NCBI GenBank assembly: GCA_023515745.1
Contig: JALECJ010000005.1
Location: 744,001-808,000, forward strand
Direction: 5' to 3'
Length of the DNA: 64,000 bases
Origin: Amoeboaphelidium protococcarum
Taxonomy: Eukaryota > Aphelidiomycota > Aphelidea
Of the stretch, positions 37,301-47,716 are shown piece after piece. Within the stretch, counting starts at the first letter, position 1. Every line of letters begins with the position of its first letter. A program made the position numbers and the translations under genes. A model generated the notes under the pieces. That model was given only the letters and a program-made list of their open reading frames with translations. It did no database searches and was not told where the DNA came from.

Positions 37301-37993
37301 AATGGAATGGTGGAACGTATGCATGCAATGCTTAATCATTCAATAACTACTCTGACTTCTGGCCATCCTTCGCGCTGGGATGAATACCTTAAGGAAGCTG
37401 TATTTGGAATTCGTGTCCGAACTCATGCTGTTACTAAATTCTCTCCATTCTATCTATTGTATGGGGTCTCTCCGCGTATTCCTAGTGACACTCACCCGCC
37501 ATCTTCCCTTATGAAACCTTTGGATGAATTGGAAGAAGCGCAATTACATGGTGAATTGGAAGCTCGTGTTTTTGAAGACATGGGTAATGCTAGACGTGCT
37601 GCTTTTGAGCGATCAAAGGTATAAGCTGAGTTAATGAGAAAAAGGTACAATTTAGATCCTTCTGCCAAGGAGTATTATTTTAAGGTTGGTGATTGGGTTA
37701 AGCTGAAACATCACGGCAAGAATAAGTTTGAATTCAATTGGAAGGGTCCGTATGCTGTGGTTGATGTCGGTTTTCCTGGTACATATTGGCTAATGACTCC
37801 CGCTGGATTGCGCTTAGATTCGGTGGTGAATGAGTCGGATCTTGCACCTTGGCTCAAATCGGTGTAGTAAAACGAATCTTTCTTTTATGATGGTACTGCC
37901 TCTAGGACTTAGATGCAGGATGTCCAACCTGGAGAGGGGAGTAGTGTTAACGTAACACCTGGTCATGAGGCTGATACCACATCTCGGTGCTGA
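34322..37993 (+). CDS. pol: Ty3-type Pol polyprotein (PR-RT-RNaseH-IN)
   Basis: 1223 codons in the same frame as Gag, with no ATG at its start, so it must be made by passing the TGA or by splicing it out. The order is protease ([12 protein letters not shown] at about 34427), RT ([10 protein letters not shown] and the active site FIDDIVIF near 35688), RNase H (ETDSSDYA...TDHKNLQYF), integrase zinc finger (HDSLGH...CQFC) and the DDE core ([23 protein letters not shown]). A C-terminal GPY/F-like module ([10 protein letters not shown]) is present and no chromodomain follows. The frame runs 49 nt into the 3' LTR and stops at TGA 37991. The alternative intron is at 34308-34385. Confidence 0.92.
37931..37944 (+). 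promoter_or_regulatory. Polypurine tract
   Basis: GGAGAGGGGAGTAG lies directly before the 3' LTR, the usual position of the plus-strand primer. It overlaps the end of the Pol frame. Confidence 0.75.
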
Positions 37994-38211
37994 GTGGCGT
38001 ACTGATCTTCCCACGCCTCATGTCGCTACCGATGTTTCCCACGCCTTGAGTTATATATGCGGATGTCTGAGTACATCCTTCTTTTTATGATCATCGTGTT
38101 AATATAGTTTTTACTTATTTGCACGTTATACTATTTCATCTTGTGTCTGTCCCTCGAACCTGCTCTGGTGGTTTTCCTATTGTATCTACATATACTTGCT
38201 GTAGATTAACA
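37945..38211 (+). repeat. 3' LTR
   Basis: 267 bp, identical to the 5' LTR by eye. Its first 49 bases also encode the C-terminus of Pol. It ends 13 bp before the tRNA gene. Confidence 0.95.
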
Positions 38212-38224
38212 TTCATCTAAATAT

Positions 38225-38296
38225 GGGACCTTGGTTTAGGGGTATAATTCTCCGTTTGGGTCGGAGAGGTCGTCGGTTCGATTCCGGCAGGTCCCC
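38225..38296 (+). tRNA. tRNA-Pro (anticodon UGG), copy 1
   Basis: 72 nt without an intron. The acceptor stem GGGACCT pairs with AGGTCCC, the anticodon stem TCTCCG/CGGAGA closes a 7-base loop TTTGGGT with TGG as anticodon, and the T arm contains GGTTCGATTCC. CCA is not encoded. TTTTT directly after the gene is the Pol III terminator. The retrotransposon 3' LTR ends 13 bp upstream. Confidence 0.95.
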
Positions 38297-38301
38297 TTTT
38301 T

Positions 38302-39200
38302 GGGAGATTTAGCACCTATATCCCCTTTTTATTGTCACATGAAGTAGTAAATCTGCAACCTTAGATGTTGGCTTGTGGTCGGAACGCATTTTTTGCTTCA
38401 TTACTGCTTTATTTTAGCGTGATAAGAAGGAGATGATTAGATAGTACTGAATCTCTTTTGAGGCTATTGCCCAAGTTTTCTTTAGTAGAATAGTTCTATG
38501 TAGTATGGATTGGCGAAATCTGCATTAAAGTGGTAGTGGTGAAATTCTTGTACATATACATGTTGCTTCAAATTAGTGCACTATTTCAATTAGCAGTGGC
38601 AAAGTTTACGTAAGTAAAGACTTGCACTTTCGAGGATGTGTCCAACAAGCATTAAAAATGTTGTAAAGGATGTTCAGATAGGTATACCGCGAATATTCTG
38701 CAGAATAAGCTGTACCTATACGCGAAAGAGATGATAACTTCCTTTTAGCAGCAATTGCACTCGAAGAGAGAAGTTGATCGCATTGACACCGATGTCAAGC
38801 TGCGTGTAGCTCTGTAGAATAGTTCTATTTATATGATAGATATAAAAGTAAATTGAGTAGTGTAAGTGGAGTAGCGCTGTTGATAGTCGCCTTGAGTATT
38901 TTGGATAAATACTGTCAATGAGTTCAAAGATCGTGTGGAAGTATTGTAAACCTTTTGCCCACTATGCATGAGGATGATCGCGTTGATTAGAGTATTAATT
39001 GGTTGATGCGCTGTCGATTTGAATGGTTTGAAAACAGACAAAGTACCGTTGATCATTCATGAAATCTGGGATATCTTCACTGCGGGCTCTGTTTGACGGA
39101 TCCAATCGTAATGTTTATGCGATCATGTGAGAGAAAGTCTTATTTTATGGGCTGATCATCAAGTGCCTGCCTGATTTGTGTCCTGTTAGAGCTTTAATTC
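38302..39200. other. No confident gene; probably decayed sequence
   Basis: Open frames of 60-130 codons occur on both strands (for example 38640-38850 plus, and 38685-39060 minus) but contradict each other. None is recognisable, and that length is expected by chance with one stop codon. The region lies between a tRNA and retroelement relics, so it is most likely old element debris. Confidence 0.4.
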
Positions 39201-39218
39201 TCTGAACATATACTGTAT

Positions 39219-40207
39219 GCTCGGCGCTGGAAGAACGTGTTATACGCGCAAATGCAATCAGCAGGATTGGAGTATGTTATTGATGTCGAGTTCCTGGATA
39301 CTCTGTAACACATCCCTGATCGCCACAGTCTGCGTGATAGATATATGGATCTTGCTTGCTTAAATGAAGTTTAATGACTTTGATTATGATGCGCTGGTGG
39401 ATAAAAAGTCTTTAATGTTTGTAGTGAACTTGATACGTTTAGTATTGTTACTTCGCCAACGCCCAAAGCGACTAGCGACTCAACTTAGTTGTTTATAAAG
39501 AAACAAGTGGTGAGAAATTAGAAACAATGGCACATCTGCTGCTGGATTGTTTTCTACTTCAAAACAGTCCAACAGCCATGTGATGGTGTAACAAGTCTGT
39601 TCTCTCCACAATACAGTATTACAACCCAATGTTCTCTCCCGGCGGCACTAGTCTTAATACTGACCTTAACGCTGCTCTTACTGCGAGTAGCTCCACTACT
39701 GCTTCTGCTGGTGATACTGTTGTTACTTCTAATTCTCCATACACCCCTACTTCTATCATACACGATCCCAACATTAGGATCCTAAATTACTGCATGCTAA
39801 AGCTGTAGAAGATTATTTGCTATGATACAAGCCTATCAAGTCTCTGTCACTTAGTGGCGTTTGGGAATCCTATATCAACTTTGTCATTCAACACCGAGTT
39901 GGCAATGCTAGTCATTGAACCAACCATTTCTAATGATATCGCACGTACCATGTTAGATTGCGAATCTGCTACCTAGTACTGGTCCGAGTTAGAAGGCGAG
40001 TATGGTGGCAAGTCAACAGTCAAGAAGATAGAACACTTGCGCGCTATTGCCAAGTTCGAGTTCTCGGATGACATAAAATCTGGTTTCAAGTACGTCACAG
40101 AGCTGGAGAGAAACCTTATTGCGGCAACAGTGGCGACTCGAAGATCGATATCAAGGTTTTCGTAACCATCATTTTAAGGATTGGATATGCCCCGCCAGCT
40201 AGCGTGA
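39219..40207 (+). mobile_element. Copia-type Gag relic
   Basis: Two pieces in different frames. About 39219-39374 has RRWKNVLYAQMQSAGLEYVI, like the W...GLxxVI start of Ty1/Copia Gag. 39629-40207 encodes 192 aa with ARTMLDCESATQYWSELEGE, GGKSTVKKIEHLRAIAKF and a downstream helical block, the UBN2-like core of Copia Gag. TGAs and frame changes separate the pieces. No protease, integrase or RT of this type follows, so the copy is truncated. Confidence 0.65.
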
Positions 40208-41349
40208 TAATGATGAGAAAGCACTACGTAGGCTAAAACAAGGCACTTTCTCTGTCTCCGCCTATGCGGCTGAATTTAGATTTCTCTCTTCTGGAATAAG
40301 ATGGAATGATACCTTTTTAAAGTCTGTATTCAGAGAGAGTTTGAACAATGATGTCATACTGCTTATGTTATCTACGGATGAGCCGGAGTCTTTGTATGAG
40401 TTGGTGAAGTTAGCCATCAGTTGTGGTGAACACGATGCTGATATGAAGGCCTTAGCTGTGGTAATCGTCTATTCAGAAAGTAGCACTCATCCGTTGGATC
40501 TTATACGGCTTCTGCTCATTCTAACTCTTCTACTTCTGCTTCTAATCCTTCTTCTAGTGCTTCTCATCCAGACAACATGGAAATTGATTAAGTAAAGCGT
40601 GGTACTCTGTCTGCAGAAGAACGCCAGCGTAGACTGACTGAGAGATTATGTTTATATTGCGGTGGTGCTGGAAATAGATGACTGCTCTGTATTGAAGAAT
40701 CGTACTCAAGGGTGACTCTGGAATGAATATATCTTTAGTCTAACTTCATGGCGTAGTAAAAGAGGAAGAGCTTAGCAGGACAATGAACTACCACCTTAAT
40801 GTATCTAGGGTGGACAGTCCAGTGCCAATAGTTATATAGCGATTAATCCCGTAAAAAGGACTAAGTTGATCAAACTCTCCATCAAAGGTGCTGAAGCAGT
40901 ACTGAGTGCCCGTCAGGGAGTAATAAAACTGAAGAAGCCTGGCTGTAACTGGAGCAAAAAATGATCAAGTGGGACGCGTGAAGAGCTGTCCAGGTGCGAT
41001 GGAAATATTGGAATTGCTGACTAATCAAACAGCAATTATTATGCTGTTGCCCCCTAGGGAAGTGGTCAGTATTTTATCATATAGATGGGACCATGAGATT
41101 ATCAGCCGTGTGATTCGGCTCTTTGTTTAAAATAAATTATTATTTATTAGTCTAACTTCAGCTACTTCATCAAAGATGATTCTTCCCACTTTCTTAAAGT
41201 ATGGCCACCAGAGTATTCAACTTCTTTTCCTCTTAGATTCTGGTGCTGACAGCTGCTTCATTAATGAAAGAGGCGCGCATATATACTGTAGATACTTGCC
41301 TATTCGAGATCTAAATGATGAGAGAGGCGCACACTTGAAACAAAGTTGA
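40208..41349 (+). mobile_element. Degraded Ty3-type element (Gag end and protease start)
   Basis: Residues such as LKQGTFSVSAYAAEFRFLS (about 40230), LNNDVILLMLSTDEPESLYE, then after a frameshift MEIDQVKRGTLSAEERQRRL and a half zinc knuckle (CLYCGGAGN) parallel the intact Gag at 33.8-34.3 kb. Farther on, LLFLLDSGADSCFINE (about 41230) is its protease active site. Similarity is clear but well below identity, so this is an older, related subfamily. TGAs and shifts break it, and RT and integrase are absent. It ends about 60 bp before the second tRNA-Pro. Confidence 0.8.
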
Positions 41350-41410
41350 TGCCCCTCAGAGTCATCGATAAATACTTGATGGACGAGTGTGCCCACATTC
41401 CATCTAAAAA

Positions 41411-41482
41411 GGGACCTTGGTTTAGGGGTATAATTCTCCGTTTGGGTCGGAGAGGTCGTCGGTTCGATTCCGGCAGGTCCCC
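41411..41482 (+). tRNA. tRNA-Pro (anticodon UGG), copy 2
   Basis: 72 nt, identical to the copy at 38225 and followed by TTTTT. The 13-14 bp upstream (CATTCCATCTAAAAA against CATTCATCTAAATAT) also resemble copy 1, so a small flanking piece was duplicated with the gene. Confidence 0.95.
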
Positions 41483-41693
41483 TTTTTGGCAAGTTCCAAT
41501 TTCTTTTTTGGACCTTAGATGCTGAAACAAGATTAGAGATACTTTAAGAGACTAAATCATTCATATGAAGTATGGTTCTGCGAATTTGAAAGTAAACTCA
41601 TAGTGCTATTCACTTTGTAGTAGCAGATCTCTAATCGTCCCGTTGTCTTCTCAGCGTTCATTCCAGATTTCAAAGATCTAAACTCGTGCAAGT

Positions 41694-42376
41694 ATGACGA
41701 CCACTAAGGATATTAATAAATCTGCAAAGAAATCTTTGAGGAAACTCTACTCAGATAAGTTGCAATAGATTTCATAGTCAAGTATATAGAGACAAAGTAA
41801 GTTTACTTCAGTAAAGCGTCTTTGATCATTGTCTTTTATATTGTTGTAGGCAACGCGGTCTGTCAACACCTTATAACCCTGAAATCTTATTAGAATGCTA
41901 GAAATGTCAGTGTGTATCTTTCAATGCCAGGGGAAATCGATACCAATCTTATTATTCGACACTTGTTCAATGATGGAAAGAGTGTGTTTGTTCCCTCTTG
42001 GAATAAAGATGAAATGATCATGGTCAGAATGCAGTCGTATGATGAAATCCTGACTTTGCCACGCAACAAGTGGAACATCCCAGAGCCAAAGATTTCTGAT
42101 AAAAGTGTCATTGCTTACAAGCCGTCGGAAGTTCTTGATTTGATTCTCATGCCAGGTGTGTGTTTCGATCGCACTAGAATGAGACTTGGACATGGAAAGG
42201 GGTACTATGACAAGTTTATTGCCATTGCGTCAAAGTACGCGTTAGATAATGGCGTCTCAAGGCCATAGTTAATAGCTTTATCGTTGAATGAATAGATCAG
42301 CGATGACAATGTACCTACCGATGCTCATGATTAGCAAGTTGATATGGTCATTTCTGAGTAGGAAATAATATAATGA
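41694..42376 (+). CDS. MTHFS: 5-formyltetrahydrofolate cyclo-ligase
   Basis: This encodes 209 aa from two exons (41694-41796 and 41850-42376). The 53-nt intron (GTAAGT...TTGTAG) is spliced in phase 1. Family motifs are SVYLSMPGEIDT (substrate loop), FVPSWNKDEM, LILMPGVCFDRTRMRLGHGKGYYDKF (the ATP/Mg GxGxGYYD signature) and ALSLNEQ near the C-terminus. It converts 5-formyl-THF to 5,10-methenyl-THF using ATP and so salvages a dead-end folate. The end is TGA after ...EQEIIQ. Confidence 0.93.
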
Positions 42377-42458
42377 TTTTTGTCGTTAGTTCAAGAAGTT
42401 TTGTTAACACTTTCTTCTTTGGGCGATAGTAGTATGAAAACTTCTAAATTGGTTTAAA

Positions 42459-43405
42459 ATGGTAAACTAGCTAATATTAAACAACTCTCAATTGCCACAC
42501 TAAATTCTGTAGGGAAACGATTAAAGTTCTATATTACCAGAGAATGAAATCACAGAGACCAACAAGTCACTTCCATCAACACCTGCAGCTCTGAGGCGGT
42601 TGAATCAAGTAAGTTCTTGCCAGCATCAGAGAGAATATCAATTCATATTGTCCGATTGTAAAGGGAATTATTACTGTCAATCGAAGGTCTGAAGAGAGCG
42701 GGATTAATCAAGATTCTGATATTAAGGAACTATAGTCTTTGCCCAAGGTAATATACGTTTTTAATGTTATATACTTGATCAATGAACTACTGTACAATGG
42801 TGTAGTTTGCTCCGATTATACCTCAAGCTCTTGCATAAAATTAAAACGCGTTTCCGTCTCAAGTTGTAACTTCTAAGCGTAAGTGTCCAATACATATTTT
42901 TTTACTTAGTATGTGTCAACTTTTGAATGATGTAGCAATTGGAAAAGATTAGTTACTCCGAATGCATAGCATATTGAGAGCACATACTGAGGCTGTCAAT
43001 TAACGCGTCTCGTAGTCTTAGATTCAACTTATGCGAAATATTGTGGATTGCGAGAAGGTGTCTATGGATACGGATAGATACTTGAATGATGTCCATAAAT
43101 TGTTAGACTCTGCGAACTCGGACCTCTACGTCACTATTAGCCTCTAGCGATAAGTCGTGAGTTGCAATCAGTTGGTAAAATCCATCTTTGATCAAATCTC
43201 ATCCCTGTCCCACTCTAGTACTAATGTCAAGTAAATGCTGGGCGATGATGAAAAGTTTCCGATTCTTTCATCACTGTACAGGCATAGAGTATCAAAAGGC
43301 GCCTATTAGTAAACTGGTGATGTTAGTTCCATTTAAAGAAGATAGGACACGAGCAAGAGTTCAAGCAGTGTGGCTTTATCTGAAACAAGCATAACTCGTT
43401 CCTGA
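42459..43405 (+). CDS. Intron-rich gene, possibly BORCS5-like
   Basis: The proposed model starts at ATG 42459 (MVNQLILNN). Exon 1 runs to about 42608, then a ~55-nt intron, then exon 2 (GIITVNRRSEES...LQSLPK) to about 42746. An intron ends near 42814 (TGTAG), the next exon begins FAPIIPQAL, and the last exon from about 42911 runs to TGA 43403 (MCQLLNDVAIGK...). The third intron's exact donor is unclear. LPKFAPIIPQAL followed by a helical region echoes the IPKFxPLL motif of BORCS5, a subunit of the lysosome-positioning BORC complex. That resemblance is short, so function is tentative. Confidence 0.4.
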
Positions 43406-43654
43406 TCTTGAATTAATCATTAGCATTAAGTTATATTTTAATAACAGTTTCTCTTGCTCTTTTTGTCACTGTGGGCTGTTTCACTGTTTTGTATTGTGCT
43501 TGAAACAAAAGATTGCATTTTAGTCCATTTATCAGCAGACGCGTTGATCGCAACTTCTCTTATTTCTCTCGTTATTTCCACGTCTCAAATCCGTTTCTTT
43601 GGCATATCAACAAATCATTGTTAAAGTCAATATTATTGCACTTTAAATTGCATA

Positions 43655-46600
43655 ATGAGTAAACTGGATTCTTTGATAATTCGTGGGTTTAGATCATTTG
43701 ATCCTAATAGTAGTTAATAGATTATGTTTTAGACTCCTCTCACTTTGATTGTGGGTCAGAATGGTAGTGGAAAGACGACGATTGTCGAGTGCTTGAAATA
43801 TATAACCACTGGTGAGATGCCTTCAGGTGCTAAAGGCGTATCTTTTGTACATGATCCAAAGGTGAGTAATGAGAGGGAGGTGAAGGCTCAAGTGCGGCTG
43901 CTGTTCAATTCCTAATAGAATGAGTTGTGTTTGGCTGTGAGAAGTCTTCAGGTGACTGTGACGCGTGGTAAGGCTTCATGTAAGACGCTCGATGGTGTAA
44001 TCAAGAGAAGAGATCCTGTGACAGGAGATGAAGTTTCTATCAGTTCTAGATGCGCGTCTCTTGATACGGAAATTCCTGCATTGCTTGGTGTGAGTAAGGC
44101 CATATTGGAGAATGTTATATTCACTCATCAGGAAGATTCATTTTGGCCGTTCGCGGAACCAGCAGCTCTGAAGAAGAAGTTTGATGATATATTTGCAGCT
44201 ACTTAGTATACTAAAGCACTTGTCACGTTGAAAGATGTTCGTAAAGAGAAGACTGCCCAGTTGAACGTTGAGCTTAAAGAGCTCGAACATCTTGAATTTA
44301 ATAGTGAAAGAGCGCAGAAGATTCGCGTCCATCTGGCCGAGGTCAAGTAGAAGATTCTTGATCGTCGCTCTTCTGTGCAGTAAGATTAAAATTTGTCATT
44401 GAAACTGCAGAAAGAGCTTGATCATCTTCTGGATGAACTATAACAGATTAAGGAACTGAGTAGCAAGTATGAGCGTTTGCAGTCTGAGATTAATAACTAC
44501 CGGCAGTAAATTTAGTAGCTGCAATCTTCGGTGCCTGCTATCGACGATTCTGAAGATGAAATTCGTGTAAAATTGGCGACTTGTTAAGAGTAGATTGGCA
44601 ATTTGGCCAAGGATGAGGAGTCGATTGCATAGCGCAGATCCGAGCTAAAGGTAAAGAATGAGAAATTGAATTAACAGTTGTCCAATCTTGCCTCTCAAAT
44701 TGGAAAGATTGAGGCTTAGATTGAACATAGTCATCTGTTGTAGTCTCAGCTTGATTTATTGTATACTGCGTAATAATCTGAGTATGGTATACCTCATTCA
44801 TAAGGTGGTGATCAAGTATATGATGAATTGTTATAGAAGCTGGCTAATTCTCAACGCGCACTCGATCAAGTATCTGCTGAGAAGTAGACGAAACTTCGTG
44901 ATATCACAGACCGCATTAATATAGTCCAGAGGGATAGTGTTGTGGCATCGGGGAAGATCAAAGATAAACGGTCTACTAGATCTCGTAATATTCAGAATCT
45001 CTCAGAGTTATTGAATTAAATGAACTAACTGTCTCAATAAGGCCGTGATTTGGACAAAATGAGAGGTGAGCTCAACGATCTTCAAGTATAAATGGAATCT
45101 CAATAGGCTTAGATTGAGTCGTAGAACTTTTCTTAGTAGGAGGCATAGACTGAATCTGAGGCATAAGACATCAATAGAAAGTTGATCGCCTTGAGAGATT
45201 AATTGTCTATTGTGAATTAGTCGGTTGAGCAAAGAGCAAAGTTATCTTTGAAATAGTCTGAGCTGAGCTCTGCTTAGAGTTCTCATGATAGATTGAAATA
45301 AAGCTGTGTATCTGATCTTTTGAATGTGGTTGGAGTGGTGCCTGAGGACCTGGACGTTGTGGAGTACATTTCCTCTCAGTATCTTGCTTATTCTGAAAAG
45401 TGCAATAGTTTGGAAGATAAGTCACAAAATGAAAAGATGCAACTGTAGAATATTGCCAATAAAATTTCGTTCAGAGAAGAATAGCAGCAGAAGTTGTAGA
45501 GTAAAGTGTAATAGTTGGAAAGTTCAATTGAATAAGTTTGCGCTGTTGATGATTTTGAGTAAGTGCTCAAGGATGTCAAGGAGTAAATTGATTAGAGTTC
45601 ATAGTAGCAGCTTGTCAATCAGAATTCATAGGAGGTTTACGAGTATCTTTTGCAGTAAGCCAATGCGGATAGTTGTTGTCCTCTATGTTCAAATGGCTTG
45701 GATTCTTAAAGTCTTAATGTTATGAAGGACAAAGTAAAGCAGATAGCTGCTTCTTTACCCAAGTAATCCAATGATATAAGAATTCGTCTACAGTAGCTGA
45801 ACAAGAAGTACGAACAATTAATGAAGCTGCAACCTCAGGTTGATCAATTGTTGTCTTTGAAGTCAAACGAAATTAAATAGTTAACATCAGAGTTGTCTAA
45901 TCTTCGGGGTGTTTAGCGCAAGCAATTGGGCGAATGTGAAGAGACGTAATAAGAGCTAGATCTGCTCAAGTCTGAGCTGGCGCTGTTTACTGATTTGAAG
46001 GAGAAATCTCGAGAGTTATCTTAGTTGAATACTTAAATCAAAAGCTTGCAGGATGAATGTTGTCTATTGCAGACGAATCTGGATAGTGCAGGAGTTGGCG
46101 ACAGTGGTGATCAATCTGCTGTCGATATCCAATCCTAGATTGACGCGTTGACCATGTAAGAGACTCAATTATCGACTCAGCTCCAATAGATCCGACGTCA
46201 GAAAGACGACTAAATGCAGTAATTATCTCAGATAACAAAGAATTACAATGCGTTGAATTTGCAAGTTGTCGAATTGGCTGGCAATTTGTCTAAGCTTGAA
46301 GACTTGAGAAAGAAGAGATCTGAATTGCAAGGCGCCAATGCGGATCTTGAGCGAGACATTAAAGAGTTGGAGTCTTCCGTATCTCTGTATGGTCCACAGC
46401 TGAAAGAATTGGAGGCTGAACATTAAAGTATAATGACCGACTATCAGCAGAAGGAGAACGTGTAATAAAAGGAGATCCAAAAATTGTAACAAGTCATCAA
46501 TCAACTCTAGTCTTTACGTGATTAGATAAAGTAGATGGAAATTGGCCGGTTCGAATCTCAGCTAGCAGAGTATAGGGATGAGTAGAAAGCAATGTCAATT

Positions 46601-47578
46601 CAGAAGAATTCTCTTGAATCCCAAATGAACGCTGTGAATGAGGAAATTGCAGCCTTATCTCAGCGGTCGAATACTTTAGAGATTGACATTCGGAAGTATC
46701 AAGACACTTTGCGTATGCTGAGCATTGAGACTGCGGTAAAGAATTTGTCTGGGTAGATGATTGATCTTGAGGGGAGAATGAAAGTCGCTGACGCTGCAAG
46801 AGTTTAAAGGACTGTTGATGCTAAACGATAACAGTTAGAGGAATGTAATGCAAAGAAGGCTGGAATGTAGGGAGAGTTGCGTCAACTTTAGATCTAGAGA
46901 GAGTCGTATGAGAGCAGCCTTGGTGATGATTACAAGGACATTGATGACCAGCTTCGTGGATAGCGCATCAAAGTGAAGACTGCATAAGTAGCTACTCAGG
47001 ATTTGGAGAAGTATTCAAAGGCTCTTGAGAGTGCCATCCTCAAATTCCATTCCATGAAGATGGAGGAAATTAATAAGATTATCAGGCATTTGTGGTAGAG
47101 CACGTACCGCGGCAATGATATTGACTCTATAATGATATGCTCTGATGTTGACTCGACCAATGAGAAAAAGTCCACTACAACTACGCAGCGTTCATATAAC
47201 TACAGAGTTGTCATGTAGAAAGGTGACACTTAGATGGACATTCGCGGCCGCTGCAGTGCCGGATAGAAAGTTCTGGCCTCCCTGATCATTCGTCTTGCTC
47301 TGGCAGAGACTTTCTGCATCAACTGTGGTATCCTGGCTCTGGATGAACCGACCACGAATCTGGACGAGGACAATGCCGCAAGTCTTGCTGAATCTCTGCA
47401 TAGAATCATAGAGATTCGGAGATAGTAGGCCAACTTTCAACTGATCATAATCACTCATGACGAATAATTTATGCGACTACTTGGTGCTCATGAATATGCT
47501 GAAGGCTTCTTTCGCGTGTCCAAGAATATGTCCGGCTACTCTAATATTGAATTTCGCCGATTCAATCAGGCTACTTGA
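43655..47578 (+). CDS. RAD50: RAD50, SMC-like ATPase of the Mre11 complex
   Basis: This encodes 1307 aa without an intron; human RAD50 is 1312. The N-terminus [16 protein letters not shown] is followed by Walker [16 protein letters not shown] and the Q-loop region [14 protein letters not shown]. Two long coiled coils flank the zinc hook CPLC (about residue 676). The C-terminal ABC signature is [20 protein letters not shown] and Walker B is [12 protein letters not shown]. It tethers and processes DNA double-strand breaks with MRE11 and is needed for ATM signalling and telomeres. The coiled coils are extremely TAR-rich, reflecting their high Gln content. ACGCGT lies 116 bp upstream of the ATG. 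Confidence 0.97.
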
Positions 47579-47716
47579 TCTCCATGTGATGCGTTCTAAT
47601 TGAAATCTTAAAGCTGCATAATTGCACTCGGTCTAATAATAAGATATTCATTCGTCTTCTCTTCATAATTATTTCATTCAATTTCTCCATTTCTATATTA
47701 ACGCAAAGCTCACGAA

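Larger units (their letters stand above)
33137..38211 (+). mobile_element. Intact Ty3/gypsy LTR retrotransposon next to a tRNA-Pro gene
   Basis: The element is 5075 bp with two 267-bp LTRs that I find identical base for base, starting TGTTAA and ending TTAACA. It is flanked by a 4-bp target duplication TTCA (33133-33136 and 38212-38215). It encodes Gag and a Pol of protease-RT-RNaseH-integrase order, the Ty3 arrangement, with no disabling mutation except one in-frame TGA between Gag and Pol. The 3' end lies 13 bp before a tRNA-Pro gene. Pol uses TAA/TAG as Gln throughout, so the element is adapted to this host's code and was not acquired recently from a standard-code organism. Identical LTRs imply very recent insertion. 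Confidence 0.95.

Noticed and set aside
38530-38560. GTGAAATTCTTG word resembling a conserved 18S rRNA segment
   Set aside because: The surrounding bases do not follow rRNA; a single 12-base word is not enough.
38685-39060. 128-codon minus-strand frame between the tRNA and retroelement relics
   Set aside because: With one stop codon such lengths are common by chance, it has no recognisable motif, and the plus strand is equally open.
41411-41482. CRISPR-like or inverted-repeat structure from the two identical 72-bp units
   Set aside because: They are two tRNA genes 3.2 kb apart, not an array.
46540-46560. GGTTCGAATC, a tRNA B-box-like word
   Set aside because: It is inside the RAD50 coding sequence and no cloverleaf surrounds it.
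43655-47578. RAD50 as a set of many small genes or a pseudogene
   Set aside because: The frame is broken only by TAA/TAG; with those as Gln it is one full-length gene.
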